Shown piece after piece: positions 53,514-63,881 of a stretch of 64,000 nt of DNA. The translations under genes and the position numbers were made by a program. The number at the start of each line of letters is the position of its first letter. The stretch's first letter is position 1. Location of the stretch: positions 162,732-226,731 of the forward strand of contig NZ_MWLO01000155.1 of assembly GCF_002198735.1 (NCBI RefSeq). The letters run 5' to 3'. The notes beneath the pieces are model-generated. The model was not told where the DNA came from. It made no database searches and was given only the letters and a program-made list of their open reading frames with translations. This DNA comes from Ideonella sp. A 288 (GTDB lineage: Bacteria > Pseudomonadota > Gammaproteobacteria > Burkholderiales > Burkholderiaceae_C).

Positions 53514-53921
53514 GTGACCGAACCCGACACCCCCGAGCCCGGCCCGACCCCCTTCGAACGCCTGGGTGGCGAAGCCGCGGTGCGCGCGCTGGTCGACCGT
53601 TTCTACGACCTGATGGACCTGGAGCCGGCCGCGGCCGGCATCCGCCGCCTGCACCCCACCGACCTGTCGGGCTCGCGCGACAAGCTGCACTGGTTCCTGT
53701 GCGGCTGGCTGGGCGGTCCCAGCCACTACACCGACCGCTTCGGCCACCCCCGTCTGCGCGCCCGCCACCTGCCCTTTGCCATCGGCATCGCCGAGCGCGA
53801 CCAGTGGATGGCCTGCATGGTGCAGGCGATGGCCGAAATGGAGGTCGACCCGGCCCTGGCCGAGCGCCTGGCCGCCAGCTTCTTCGGCACGGCCGACTGG
53901 ATGCGCAACCAGGGCGGCTGA
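53514..53921 (+). CDS. Group II truncated haemoglobin
   Basis: A 135-residue 2-over-2 globin. FERLGGEAAVRALVDRFYDLM and the proximal His in RARHLPFAIG are present, with the group II Trp in TADWM. It follows the FlhG-like gene by 4 bp. Likely roles are oxygen or NO handling. Start is GTG 53514. Confidence 0.9.
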   Translation: MTEPDTPEPGPTPFERLGGEAAVRALVDRFYDLMDLEPAAAGIRRLHPTDLSGSRDKLHWFLCGWLGGPSHYTDRFGHPRLRARHLPFAIGIAERDQWMACMVQAMAEMEVDPALAERLAASFFGTADWMRNQGG

Positions 53922-53940
53922 CCCGCCCCGGGCCGGGCCG

Positions 53941-54588
53941 TCACAGGCCCGCGAGCAGCACCACCAGCGCGCCCGCGCCGCCCTGCGGCCCCGTGGCCTG
54001 CGCGAAGGCGATGACCTCGTTGCGCTGCGCCAGCCAGCGCTGCACCTTGGCCTTCAGCACCGATTGCCGCCCCGGCGAGCCGTGGCCCTTGCCGTGCACG
54101 ACGCGGATGCAGCGCATGCCACGCCGGTGGGCCTCGCGCACGAAGGCGGCCAGCGCGTCGCGCGCCTCCTCGCGGTTCAGGCCGTGCAGGTCGAGCTGGC
54201 CCTGCAGCGCCCAGTGGCCGCGGCGCAGCCGCGTCACCACGTCGGGGCCGATGCCGGCGCGTCGGAAGCTCAGGCCGTCGTCGGTGAGCAGCAGCGATTC
54301 GAGCGTCACCTCGTCGGACATCGACGCGCGCACGGCGGCCTGCTCGTCCAGCTCGCGTTGCCGCGGGTGCGGTGGCGGGCGCGGCAGGTCGATCTCGGCC
54401 ATGCCACGGTCGCGGATCGGGTGCACCGGGCCCACGCTGCGCGCGAACAGGTCGTGCTGCACCTGCTGGCGCCGCCGCTGGTCGCGTTCGCGCAACGCGC
54501 GCTCGGCGGTCTCGCGCTCGTGTCGCCGGTTCGTCTCGCGCGCGGCCTTCCAGTGCGGGCCGAGCTCGGTGAGGCTGCGCAGCTTCAC
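53941..54588 (-). CDS. Smr domain protein
   Basis: A 215-residue protein. The C-terminal Smr domain (about residues 130-205) has LDLHGLNREEARDALAAFV, VVHGKGHGS and VLKAKVQRWL. The N-terminal half is a charged helix. Smr domains are endonucleases acting on mismatched DNA or stalled-ribosome mRNA. The start is taken as GTG 54588, where conservation begins. It overlaps no neighbour; radC follows on the same strand upstream. Confidence 0.88.
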   Translation of the reverse strand: MKLRSLTELGPHWKAARETNRRHERETAERALRERDQRRRQQVQHDLFARSVGPVHPIRDRGMAEIDLPRPPPHPRQRELDEQAAVRASMSDEVTLESLLLTDDGLSFRRAGIGPDVVTRLRRGHWALQGQLDLHGLNREEARDALAAFVREAHRRGMRCIRVVHGKGHGSPGRQSVLKAKVQRWLAQRNEVIAFAQATGPQGGAGALVVLLAGL

Positions 54589-54655
54589 GGTCGGCGACCT
54601 CTGTGCGGCGGCCTTGCCGCAGCGGCTGGCCCCAGGCCGACGAAGCCCGCCCTCG

Positions 54656-55330
54656 TCACAGCAAGCCCCGCTCGGCAAACGACACCACCGCGCCACGCCC
54701 CACCACCAGGTGGTCGAGCACGCGCACGTCCACCAGCGCCAGCGCGTTCTTCAGCGCCTGGGTCAGGAACTCGTCGGCGTGCGACGGCTCGGCCATGCCC
54801 GACGGGTGGTTGTGGGCCAGGATCACCGCCGCCGCGTTGCGCGACATCGCGCGGCGCACCACCTCGCGCGGGTACACGCTGGTCTGCGCCAGGGTGCCGC
54901 GGAACATCTCTTCCAGGCCCAGCAGCCGGTGCTGGCTGTCGAGGAAGAGCACCGCGAACACCTCGTGCGGCAATTCGCCCAGGTGCAGTTGCACATACTG
55001 CTTCACCTCGGCCGGCGACTCGAACACAGGCGCCGCGGACAGCCGCTGCGACAGCGCGCGGCGCGCCATCTCGATCACCGCGGCCAGCTCGGCCCGCTTG
55101 GCCGGGCCCAGGCCCTTGATGCCGCCCAGGTCGGCGATGTCGGCGTGCAGCAGGCCGCTGAATCCGCCGTGGCGTGCCAGCACCTGGTCGGCCAGTTGCA
55201 GCACGCCGGTGCCCTTCAGCCCAGTGCGCAGCAGCAGGGCCAGCAACTCGGCGTCGGCCAGGGCGGCAGGCCCCTGGGCCAGCAGCTTCTCGCGCGGTCG
55301 GGCCGCGGCGGGCAGGTCCTTGATCGACAT
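54656..55330 (-). CDS. radC: RadC family JAB-domain protein
   Basis: A 224-residue protein with an N-terminal UPF0758 helix-hairpin-helix part ([15 protein letters not shown]) and a JAB/MPN domain with [14 protein letters not shown]. The annotation as a DNA repair protein is historical, and its true function is unsettled. Length is normal for the family. Confidence 0.95.
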   Translation of the reverse strand: MSIKDLPAAARPREKLLAQGPAALADAELLALLLRTGLKGTGVLQLADQVLARHGGFSGLLHADIADLGGIKGLGPAKRAELAAVIEMARRALSQRLSAAPVFESPAEVKQYVQLHLGELPHEVFAVLFLDSQHRLLGLEEMFRGTLAQTSVYPREVVRRAMSRNAAAVILAHNHPSGMAEPSHADEFLTQALKNALALVDVRVLDHLVVGRGAVVSFAERGLL

Positions 55331-55447
55331 GGCGGGGAGGTGGTGATGCGGCTGGCCGGGGGTGGGGGTGCGGCGCGTGCGCTGGGCGCCTCGTAGAATC
55401 GGGCCCAGTCTATTCGCTCGCTCCGAGCCTTCATCTCCCCCATTGGC

Positions 55448-55891
55448 GTGATCACCATTCAGGAGGGGTCGTTCCTGACCCTGCACTACCGGCTGTCGGA
55501 ACCCGACGGTGTCGACGTCGTCAACACCTTCGGCGGGCCGCCCGCGACCCTGTCGCTCGGCGCCGGGCAACTGGCCCCGGCGGTGGAGCAACGGCTCATC
55601 GGCCTGGCCGAAGGCGCGCACGAGACCTTCACGCTGGCCGCCGGCGAAGCCTTCGGCGACCGCAACCCCGAGCTGGTGCAGCGGGTGAGCCTGGCGCTGC
55701 TGCACGAGCTGGGCGACGCCGACGCCACCTACGAGGTCGGCGACGCGGTGCAGTTCCCCACGCCCGACGGCACCGGCACCTACGCCGGCCTGGTGCGCGA
55801 GGTGGGCGACGGCTGGCTGCTGTTCGACTTCAACCACCCGCTGGCCGGCCGCGCGGTGGCGTTCGAAGTGCAGGTCATCGGCATCCTGTGA
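55448..55891 (+). CDS. FKBP-type peptidyl-prolyl isomerase (SlpA/FkpB-like)
   Basis: A 147-residue SlyD-like [17 protein letters not shown], the insert-in-flap region and [13 protein letters not shown]. The metal-binding His-rich tail of SlyD is absent. Start is GTG 55448. Its stop TGA shares a base with the ispH ATG, the conserved fkpB-ispH pair of proteobacteria. Confidence 0.92.
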   Translation: MITIQEGSFLTLHYRLSEPDGVDVVNTFGGPPATLSLGAGQLAPAVEQRLIGLAEGAHETFTLAAGEAFGDRNPELVQRVSLALLHELGDADATYEVGDAVQFPTPDGTGTYAGLVREVGDGWLLFDFNHPLAGRAVAFEVQVIGIL

Positions 55892-56859
55892 TGAACACCC
55901 GGGTCGATGAAGTGCTGCTGGCCGAACCGCGGGGCTTCTGCGCCGGGGTCGACCGCGCCATCGAGATCGTCGAGCGGGCCCTGCAGCGCTACGGCGCCCC
56001 GATCTACGTGCGCCACGAGATCGTGCACAACACCTACGTCGTCAACGACCTCAAAGCCAAGGGCGCCATCTTCATCGAAGACCTGGCCGACGTGCCGCCC
56101 GGTGCCACGCTGGTGTTCAGCGCCCACGGCGTGGCCCGCTCGGTGCGCGACGAGGCCGCCGCGCGGGGCTTCCAGGTGTTCGACGCCACCTGCCCGCTGG
56201 TCACCAAGGTGCATGTCGAGGTGGCGAAGCTGGCCAAAGAGGGTTTCGAGTTCATCATGATCGGCCACAAGGGCCACCCCGAGGTCGAGGGCACGATGGG
56301 CCAGTTGTCCGAGGGCATCTACCTGGTCGAGGACGTGGCCGACGTGGCCAAGGTGCAACCGCGTGGCCGCAAGCTGGCGGTGGTGACGCAGACCACGCTG
56401 TCGGTGGACGATGCGGCGCAGATCCTGGCCGAGGTGAAGCGGCTGTTCCCGCACGTGCGCGAACCCAAGAAGCAGGACATCTGCTACGCCACGCAGAACC
56501 GCCAGGACGCGGTCAAGGTGATGGCGCCCCAGGTGGACATCGTCATCGTGGTCGGCAGCCCGACCAGCAGCAACAGCACCCGCCTGCGCGAACTGGCCGA
56601 GCGCCTGGGCACCCCCGCGCACATGGTCGATGCGGCCGACGACCTGCAGGCCGCCTGGTTCGACGGCCGGCCGCGCGTGGGCCTAACCGCCGGCGCGTCG
56701 GCACCCGACATCCTGGTGCAGCAGGTCATCGCGCGGCTCAAGGCGCTGGGGGCCACCAGTGTGCGGCGCATGGCCGGCGTCGAGGAAACGGTGCATTTCC
56801 CGCTGCCGCTGGGCCTGGGCGACCGGTCGATGCGCGAGTTCTCCGCCTCACGATCCTGA
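55891..56859 (+). CDS. ispH: 4-hydroxy-3-methylbut-2-enyl diphosphate reductase
   Basis: A 322-residue enzyme of the last MEP-pathway step. The three [4Fe-4S] cysteines are in [17 protein letters not shown] and [10 protein letters not shown]. The HEIVHN and [10 protein letters not shown] motifs bind substrate. It starts directly on the stop of the FKBP gene. Confidence 0.97.
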   Translation: MNTRVDEVLLAEPRGFCAGVDRAIEIVERALQRYGAPIYVRHEIVHNTYVVNDLKAKGAIFIEDLADVPPGATLVFSAHGVARSVRDEAAARGFQVFDATCPLVTKVHVEVAKLAKEGFEFIMIGHKGHPEVEGTMGQLSEGIYLVEDVADVAKVQPRGRKLAVVTQTTLSVDDAAQILAEVKRLFPHVREPKKQDICYATQNRQDAVKVMAPQVDIVIVVGSPTSSNSTRLRELAERLGTPAHMVDAADDLQAAWFDGRPRVGLTAGASAPDILVQQVIARLKALGATSVRRMAGVEETVHFPLPLGLGDRSMREFSASRS

Positions 56860-56890
56860 CCCCCGTCGCCGTGTGCCTGACCAGCGCGTG

Positions 56891-56914
56891 AACGGCACCT
56901 CGAGGTGCCGTTTC
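56891..56914 (+). terminator. Terminator-like perfect palindrome after ispH
   Basis: AACGGCACCT CG AGGTGCCGTT (56891-56912) is a perfect 22-bp palindrome followed by a short T run. It separates ispH from serS. Confidence 0.6.
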
Positions 56915-56919
56915 GATGA

Positions 56920-58242
<1,323 letters not shown>

Positions 58243-58247
58243 TGCGC

Positions 58248-58253
58248 TAGAAT
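58248..58253 (+). promoter_or_regulatory. Possible -10 element of the tRNA-Ser promoter
   Basis: TAGAAT lies just after the serS stop codon, about 68 bp upstream of the tRNA. No convincing -35 element is seen at the usual distance. Confidence 0.3.
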
Positions 58254-58320
58254 TTGAGGCTTCACCCGCCGACCCCGGGTGAGGCTCTTCCGGCGCCAAG
58301 GTGCCGGACGGGAAGAATCA

Positions 58321-58411
58321 GGAGAGGTGGCAGAGTGGTCGAATGCGCCGGACTCGAAATCCGGTATACGGTTCTCCCGTATCGAGGGTTCGAATCCCTC
58401 CTTCTCCGCCA
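58321..58411 (+). tRNA. tRNA-Ser (anticodon CGA)
   Basis: A class II tRNA of 91 nt including an encoded CCA. The acceptor stem GGAGAGG pairs with CTTCTCC (one G-T wobble), the anticodon loop CTCGAAA carries CGA, a long variable arm (ATACGG / CCCGTAT) is present and the T arm reads GAGGG TTCGAAT CCCTC. It reads the UCG codon. Its 3' end lies 132 bp before an integrase gene. Confidence 0.97.
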
Positions 58412-58427
58412 GTAGCATGCTTTGAAG

Positions 58428-58449
58428 AGGCCCCGCAAGGGGCCTTTTT
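58428..58449 (+). terminator. Rho-independent terminator after tRNA-Ser
   Basis: AGGCCCC, loop GCAA, GGGGCCT, then TTTTT. It ends the serS-side tRNA transcript. Confidence 0.85.
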
Positions 58450-58542
58450 CATGGGTGCAGCGGCTCAGAAGCTGGTACCGTGCGGTCCAACTCAATCCCA
58501 TACAATCTCGTTTTCTATCGGGGGTAAGTAAGGGGTACAGCC

Positions 58543-59766
58543 ATGCCGAGAAAGGCCCGCGAACTGTCTGCTCTGGAGGTCCGGCGCCTGGCGCAGCCGG
58601 GCCGCTGGAGTGTGGGGGGCGTCGACGGGCTGGCGCTGCAGGTCACCGCCGGCGGGGCGCGCAGCTGGGTTCTGCGGGTGACCATCAACGGTCGGCAGCG
58701 CGAAATGGGGCTGGGCAGCTTTCCGACGGTCACGCTGGCCGAAGCCCGAGAGAAGGCACGCAGCCACCGGGCCCTGGTCGAGCAGGGCACCGACCCGATT
58801 TCGCAGCGTGCGTCAGCCCGGAGCGCCGCCGCCGCCAAGCAAAGCACCCAGCAGACCTTCAGCGCCGTCGCGATGAAGTACATCGCCCAGCATGAGAAGG
58901 GCTGGAAGAACGCCAAGCACGGCGCGCAATGGAGCGCCACCCTTCAAGCCTACGCCGAACCGGTGATCGGGCCGCTGCTGGTCAGTGATGTGACTACAGC
59001 GCACGTGATCAAGGTGCTGGAGCCAATCTGGACGACGAAGACCGAGACTGCCAGCAGGGTTCGGTCCCGTATCGAGCTTGTTCTCGACTTCGCCGCCGCG
59101 CATGGACTGCGCGAAGGCCCCAACCCGGCGCGCTGGCGCGGTAATCTCGACGCCGCGCTGCCCAAGGCTTCCAAGGTAGCGAACGTCCAGCATCACGCGG
59201 CGGTGCCCGTGTCCGAGATGCCGAAGTTCATGGCCCGCCTGCGACTGCGAGCCGGGCAGGGCGCCAGGGCACTCGAGTTCGCGATCCTCACGGCGGCACG
59301 ATCGGGCGAAGTCCGCGGGATGACCTGGGCGGAGGTGGATCTAGCGGCAATGCTTTGGACCGTGCCGGCGCAGCGGATGAAGGGCGGCCGCGAGCATCGG
59401 GTGCCGTTGTCTGCACCGGCGATGGCGCTGCTGCGCGCGCTGCCGGCCGGCGAGCCTGACAAGCTGGTACTTCCCGGCTTGCGTGGACCGCTTTCGGACA
59501 TGAGCTTGACGGCAGTGCTCAGGCGCATGGGCGTGGACGCGACGGCACATGGCTTTCGGAGCAGCTTCCGGGACTGGACGTCCGAGCACACCAACTATCC
59601 CAGCGAGGTCGCCGAGATGGCACTGGCCCACACAGTCGCCAACAAAGTGGAGGCGGCCTATCGGCGAGGCGATCTGTTCGAGCGGCGGGTCTTGCTGATG
59701 GCTGAATGGGCGGCATTCCTGCAGGCGGGCGACCCCAAGCACGAGGCGACTGATGCGCCAGTGTGA
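58543..59766 (+). CDS. Tyrosine-type integrase (P4-like)
   Basis: A 407-residue phage-type integrase. The N-terminal DUF4102 arm domain (about residues 1-85, GLALQVTAGGARSWVLRV), the core-binding domain (about 105-195) and the catalytic domain are complete: Arg in ARSGEVRG, His-x2-Arg in HGFRSSFRDW, His in ALAHTV and the Tyr nucleophile in EAAYRRGD. Its place beside tRNA-Ser indicates a tRNA-targeted island. No excisionase or second att copy is seen. Confidence 0.93.
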   Translation: MPRKARELSALEVRRLAQPGRWSVGGVDGLALQVTAGGARSWVLRVTINGRQREMGLGSFPTVTLAEAREKARSHRALVEQGTDPISQRASARSAAAAKQSTQQTFSAVAMKYIAQHEKGWKNAKHGAQWSATLQAYAEPVIGPLLVSDVTTAHVIKVLEPIWTTKTETASRVRSRIELVLDFAAAHGLREGPNPARWRGNLDAALPKASKVANVQHHAAVPVSEMPKFMARLRLRAGQGARALEFAILTAARSGEVRGMTWAEVDLAAMLWTVPAQRMKGGREHRVPLSAPAMALLRALPAGEPDKLVLPGLRGPLSDMSLTAVLRRMGVDATAHGFRSSFRDWTSEHTNYPSEVAEMALAHTVANKVEAAYRRGDLFERRVLLMAEWAAFLQAGDPKHEATDAPV

Positions 59767-60284
59767 GTCGGGCCGCCGCATCGATCTGGTCAGTGACGGC
59801 GCTCCAGCGCACATGATCGAGCGCCAGCCTCCCGCGCTGCCCATTCAAACTCACACCGCCCCTTGTAATCCGCGCGGCGGTTCAGTTCCACGAGGTTTCT
59901 TGTCTGACGTGGCCAGACGTTGTCCCGCTCCGTCACAGATGGCAAGCGCCCCTGATAAGCGATGTTGGCAATTCGGAACCGCGCTCGTTTGGCGGTCATT
60001 GCCGGCAGCCGCTTTACACTGGTTGCAGCCGTTCGGATTCGCCGGATGAATGTCGGCGGTTGCCTAAAGCTGCCAGCCAATGGTCGCCGGGGCGAGCGAC
60101 CAGTCGACTCTGAAACTTGACGCTGGCAGGCATCGTCGTCGATGCAGATGGCCTCCAACCCGAGCGGGCGCACGTGCTCATGATCAGCTTGGCCGCATTC
60201 GCCGCTGCGGATGCAGACGGGCCGAGGCCTTCCGCAAGGGGTTGCGCGCCGACCCCGAACCCGGCGATCCCGCATTTGGCCGGC
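59767..60284. other. 518-bp stretch without a recognisable gene
   Basis: The frames here show no family features or ribosome binding sites. The sequence is less GC-rich than the housekeeping DNA around it and is probably decayed island material. Confidence 0.5.
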
Positions 60285-61061
60285 TCAGTGCATCCAGCGT
60301 GCCGCGGCGTCCAGCAGCCCCTGACGCACCCGCTGCTGGCGCGCCGGGTCGGTGTCGCCGCACGCGAGGCGGCACATCCAGTCGGTAGGCGACTCGAAGT
60401 CGCAGTGGGAAGAACCCGCGATCAGCTCATCGCGCCACAGCGCTGGCAGCACGGTGCCCCAGGGCGCGGCCACGGCTTCGGCGTTGCAGCGTGTCGGCGG
60501 TGCACGCAGCAGCAGCGCCTCAGTACGGAGCCGGCCGGCCGCCGCCAAGCCCAACCGCTCAGCTTCCCCAGTCATCGTGCGGTCGAACGGGTCCAGGCCG
60601 ACGAATCCAACCACACCTGGCGTGTCCGCCGCCAGCAGGCTGGAAAGCGCGCCGGCGGAGAAGCCCACGAGCATGATCCGCTCCACAGGGGCGCCGAAGG
60701 TTCCGCCGGCGCGCAGCGAGCCCACGAGCACGGCGATGGCGCGGGCGTTACAGCGGAAGTCGAACGTGCAGGGCAGGTCCGGCGTCAGCGCCAGCACGCC
60801 GGCATCTGCCAGTGCCTGCGCATGGCCCGCCAACGTGGTCCGGCTGCGCGTGAAGCCGTGCGAGAGGATTGCAGCTCCGCGCACAGGACCGGCAGCCAGG
60901 AACACGTCCAGCGTCACGCGATGGCCGTCGAGTGCATACACCTGCGTCTGCACAGGCGACGGCGCAGCAGGCGCGGCCGCGGCGGACAAGGTGGCAATGG
61001 CGGCAGCCGCACCCACCAGCGCGGCGCAGACCAAGCGTGTATGGCGGATCAGCGCTTCCAT
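60285..61061 (-). CDS. Exported alpha/beta hydrolase (dienelactone-hydrolase-like)
   Basis: A 258-residue hydrolase with a signal peptide (about residues 1-30, LVCAALVGAAAAIATLSAAA). Nucleophile Ser in GFSAGALSSLL, Asp in VGLDPFD-type region and His in SSHCDFES are visible. Substrate unknown. It lies inside the integrase-linked island and has no same-strand partner. The ATG at 61061 is chosen because the signal peptide begins there. Confidence 0.8.
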   Translation of the reverse strand: MEALIRHTRLVCAALVGAAAAIATLSAAAAPAAPSPVQTQVYALDGHRVTLDVFLAAGPVRGAAILSHGFTRSRTTLAGHAQALADAGVLALTPDLPCTFDFRCNARAIAVLVGSLRAGGTFGAPVERIMLVGFSAGALSSLLAADTPGVVGFVGLDPFDRTMTGEAERLGLAAAGRLRTEALLLRAPPTRCNAEAVAAPWGTVLPALWRDELIAGSSHCDFESPTDWMCRLACGDTDPARQQRVRQGLLDAAARWMH

Positions 61062-61412
61062 TGGCGCATTGTCGGCGGCCGCGCTCGCGGACGGTCTGCA
61101 CCTAGCTGCAACCGAGCTGCCGCAGCTTCCGGCCATACATGCGGATTGAGTATTGAGCGCACGGGATGGTGCTGTCCCGGCCGCTTTGCCTAGGGGTGCT
61201 GCCGCGTATCTGCGATGGCGCGCGGGACGGAAACCTAGCCACTGGGTGATGCCCCGCCGGCGTCAGCTTCCACGAGCAGCGAGCGGCAAGTCCCGACCCC
61301 AAGCTGTCGGTGGGAGCTCGAAATTCGAAGTCACAAAGCAGTCAACGCGTCGGAATTGATTTCAACGAAGTCGTCACCGACGATCCCGACCCGCGGCCTT
61401 CGGGCGCAAGCT
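61062..61412. other. 351-bp stretch without a recognisable gene
   Basis: I see no gene, RNA or clear repeat here. It separates the exported hydrolase from the kup remnant. Confidence 0.5.
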
Positions 61413-62419
61413 TCAAATCTGCACTCGAGTGCCGAGCTCGACAACACAGTTGTGCGGCAACCTGAAGAAGTCCGCCACGCTTCCTGCGTTGCGCGACATG
61501 GTCGCGAAGAGGGCCTCTCTCCAATGTGCCATTCCCGCACCGCGCGTCGGGACAACGATCTCGCGGCTGAGGAAGTAGGAAATGGCGTCCTGATCGATGG
61601 GCAAGCCCTGCTTGGCGCACAGCTTCAGCGCTTTGGAGACTTCCGGCTCGTCCATGAAGCCGTAGTTCACCTGCACCCGCCAGAAGCCCTTGACCAGAGG
61701 CGTGACCTGTACACGCTCCACCTCAGGCACTTTGGGCACTTCCTCGAAGTTCACGGTCATGATCAGGTTCTGCTCATGCAGGACTTGGTAGTGCTTGATG
61801 TTGTGCATCAGCGCCTGGGGGACGGTGCCAGGATTGGCGACTGCGTACACCGCGGTGCGCGCCGCGCGATGGGCCGTTTCATCCTCGGCCAGTGAGGTGA
61901 TGAAGGGCAGCAGTTCCGGGTCGTCGTTGCGAATGTGCTCGATCAGCAGTTCGCGGCCACACGCTTCCAGGTCGCCATGACGGCAAAGATCGCGGCCCCC
62001 ATCACGAGCGGGAACCAGCCGCCCTGCAGGATCTTCAAGGAGCACGACACGACCAATACGGCGTCGATCACCAGGAAAGAGGCCGTGGCGGCCACCGCGA
62101 GTGCCAGCGTGTATTTCCAGACATGGTGCACGACGAAGAAGGTCAGCACCGTCGTTATAAACATCGTGACGGTGACAGCGATGCCGTAGGCCGAGGCCAG
62201 CGCCGATGAACTGCCGAAGCCCACCGTGGCCAGAACCACCGCGGCCATCACGACCCAGTTCACGAGGGGCACGCAGATCTGGCCGACCTCCTGTGCCGAG
62301 GTGTTGAGTATGCGCATGCGCGGCAGCAGGACGAGCTGGATGGCCTGCTTGGTCATCGAGTAGGCGCCCGAGATCCTGGCCTGCGAAGCGATGACCGAGG
62401 CAGCGGTGGCCAGCAGCAC
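61413..62419 (-). pseudogene. kup: Potassium uptake protein Kup, 5'-truncated and frameshifted
   Basis: One frame (62419 down to about 61960) encodes the membrane part from [20 protein letters not shown] to VMATWKR; the next (about 61958 down to 61413) continues with [19 protein letters not shown] and the intact C-terminus [13 protein letters not shown] duplication (CGTGTGG where CGTGG is expected) shifts the frame at about 61958-61962. The first 290 or so residues are missing. The gene is dead. Confidence 0.85.
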
Positions 62420-62423
62420 TGCA

Positions 62424-62594
62424 GGTGGAGTTCAGCACCCCCTGCTGCGCTTCGTCGACGATGCCGAGTTCTGGGTCGACCCGGCCGCGGGGGTGGTGCA
62501 GGTGCGCAGCGCTTCGCGCCTGGGCCGCAAAGACCTCGGCGTCAACCGCGACCGGATCGAGACCATCCGCGCGCGGTGGCGGGCGGGCGGCTGA
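62424..62594 (+). pseudogene. DUF1499 protein, 3' remnant
   Basis: The C-terminal DUF1499 signature [19 protein letters not shown] and [15 protein letters not shown] ends at a stop at 62594. All upstream coding sequence is missing, and the first few residues (LQVEFSTP) lie in a different frame from the rest, so a one-base loss in a C run is likely. It abuts the truncated end of kup. Confidence 0.7.
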
Positions 62595-62654
62595 GCGTCG
62601 CCGCGCCGCAGGGCCGATGCAGGATCGGTGCGGCTCGCCACACACCGCGCCAGT

Positions 62655-62672
62655 TGTCAATCAAGATTGACA
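62655..62672. promoter_or_regulatory. PpsR/CrtJ-type operator (TGT-N12-ACA) before bchI
   Basis: TGTCAATC AA GATTGACA is a perfect 8-bp inverted repeat with a 2-bp centre and fits the TGT-N12-ACA consensus of the photosynthesis repressor PpsR/CrtJ. It contains a consensus-like TTGACA (62667-62672) and lies 21-38 bp before the GTG at 62693, so the bound repressor would block the promoter. Confidence 0.75.
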
Positions 62673-62692
62673 CATTCTTTGTATGTGCTACC

Positions 62693-63751
62693 GTGACACA
62701 AGAGCCACCCACCGAGAGTTCGCCCGTGCCAGCCAGCTTTCCTTTTTCCGCCATCGTCGGACAAGACGAGATGAAGCAGGCCATCCTCATCGCCGCCGTC
62801 GACGCCACGCTCGGCGGCGTGCTGGTGTTCGGCGACCGCGGCACCGGCAAGTCCACCGCGGTGCGGGCGCTGGCCGCGCTGCTGCCGAAGATGACCGCCG
62901 TGGTGGGCTGCCGCTACGGCTGCGACCCGGCCTCCCGCGTCGGCGCCTGCAGCGACTGTGCCGCGCTCGAGGGGCGCGGCAAGCCCAAGACGCACCAGGT
63001 GCCGGTGCCGGTGGTCGACCTGCCCCTGGGCGCCACCGAAGATCGCGTCGTCGGCGCGCTCGACCTCGAGCGGGCGCTGTCGCAGGGCATCAAGGCCTTC
63101 GAGCCCGGCCTGCTGGCGCGGGCCAACCGCGGCTTCCTGTACATCGACGAGGTCAACCTGCTGGAAGACCACCTCGTCGACCTGCTCATCGACGTCGCCG
63201 CCTCGGGCGAGAACGTGGTCGAGCGCGAGGGCCTGTCGGTGCGGCACCCCGCGCGCTTCGTGCTGGTGGGCAGCGGCAACCCCGAGGAGGGCGAGCTGCG
63301 GCCGCAGCTGCTCGACCGCTTCGGCCTGTCGGTGGAGGTGAAGACGCCCACCGACCTGCCCACGCGGGTGGAGGTGGTCAAGCGCCGCGACGCCTACGAG
63401 CGCGATCCGCATGCCTTCGTCGGGCACTGGCACAAGGAAGACGCAAAGCTGGCCAAGCGCATCGCCGCCGCGCGCACCCGCCTGCCCGAGGTGAGCGTGT
63501 CCGATGCCATCCTCGAGCGCGGCGCCACGCTGTGCATGGCGCTGGGCACCGACGGCCTGCGCGGCGAGCTCACGCTGATGCGCGCCGCCCGCGCGCTGGC
63601 CGCGCTGGACGGCGCCAAGGCCGTGACCGACCAGCACCTGCGCCGCATGGCGCCGTCGGCGCTGCGCCACCGACTGCGCCGCAACCCGCTCGACGATGCG
63701 GGCTCGACGGTGCGCGTCGAGCGCGCGCTGGCCGAGATGTTCGGGGCGTGA
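62693..63751 (+). CDS. bchI: Magnesium chelatase subunit I
   Basis: A 352-residue AAA+ ATPase that drives Mg insertion into protoporphyrin IX with BchD and BchH. Walker A is GDRGTGKST, Walker B FLYIDEVNLL, and the Cys cluster CRYGCDPASRVGACSDC (part) is typical of BchI. Start GTG 62693 follows a PpsR/CrtJ-type operator; GTG 62726 is possible. bchD follows by about 130 bp. The pair marks the organism as phototrophic. Confidence 0.95.
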   Translation: MTQEPPTESSPVPASFPFSAIVGQDEMKQAILIAAVDATLGGVLVFGDRGTGKSTAVRALAALLPKMTAVVGCRYGCDPASRVGACSDCAALEGRGKPKTHQVPVPVVDLPLGATEDRVVGALDLERALSQGIKAFEPGLLARANRGFLYIDEVNLLEDHLVDLLIDVAASGENVVEREGLSVRHPARFVLVGSGNPEEGELRPQLLDRFGLSVEVKTPTDLPTRVEVVKRRDAYERDPHAFVGHWHKEDAKLAKRIAAARTRLPEVSVSDAILERGATLCMALGTDGLRGELTLMRAARALAALDGAKAVTDQHLRRMAPSALRHRLRRNPLDDAGSTVRVERALAEMFGA

Positions 63752-63881
63752 CCGCGCCCGCCGGGTCCACGTCGCGTCGGCCGCACCGGGGCTTCGCATG
63801 ACACGGCCGGGCCACGATCCCACGCCGGCCCGCCATTCCCCCGGGAGATCGGCCGATGCGCCCGTCGGACGCGGGTCTGCC

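Noticed and set aside
59790..60275. 161-codon frame on the minus strand in the island
   Set aside because: No ribosome binding site and no recognisable domain; treated as non-coding decayed DNA.
58400..62600. Second attachment site (copy of the tRNA-Ser 3' end)
   Set aside because: I found no repeat of TCGAATCCCTCCTTCTCC downstream of the integrase within the window.
62682..62700. Second PpsR-like box near bchI
   Set aside because: The TGT and ACA are 13 or 11 bases apart, not 12, and there is no dyad symmetry.
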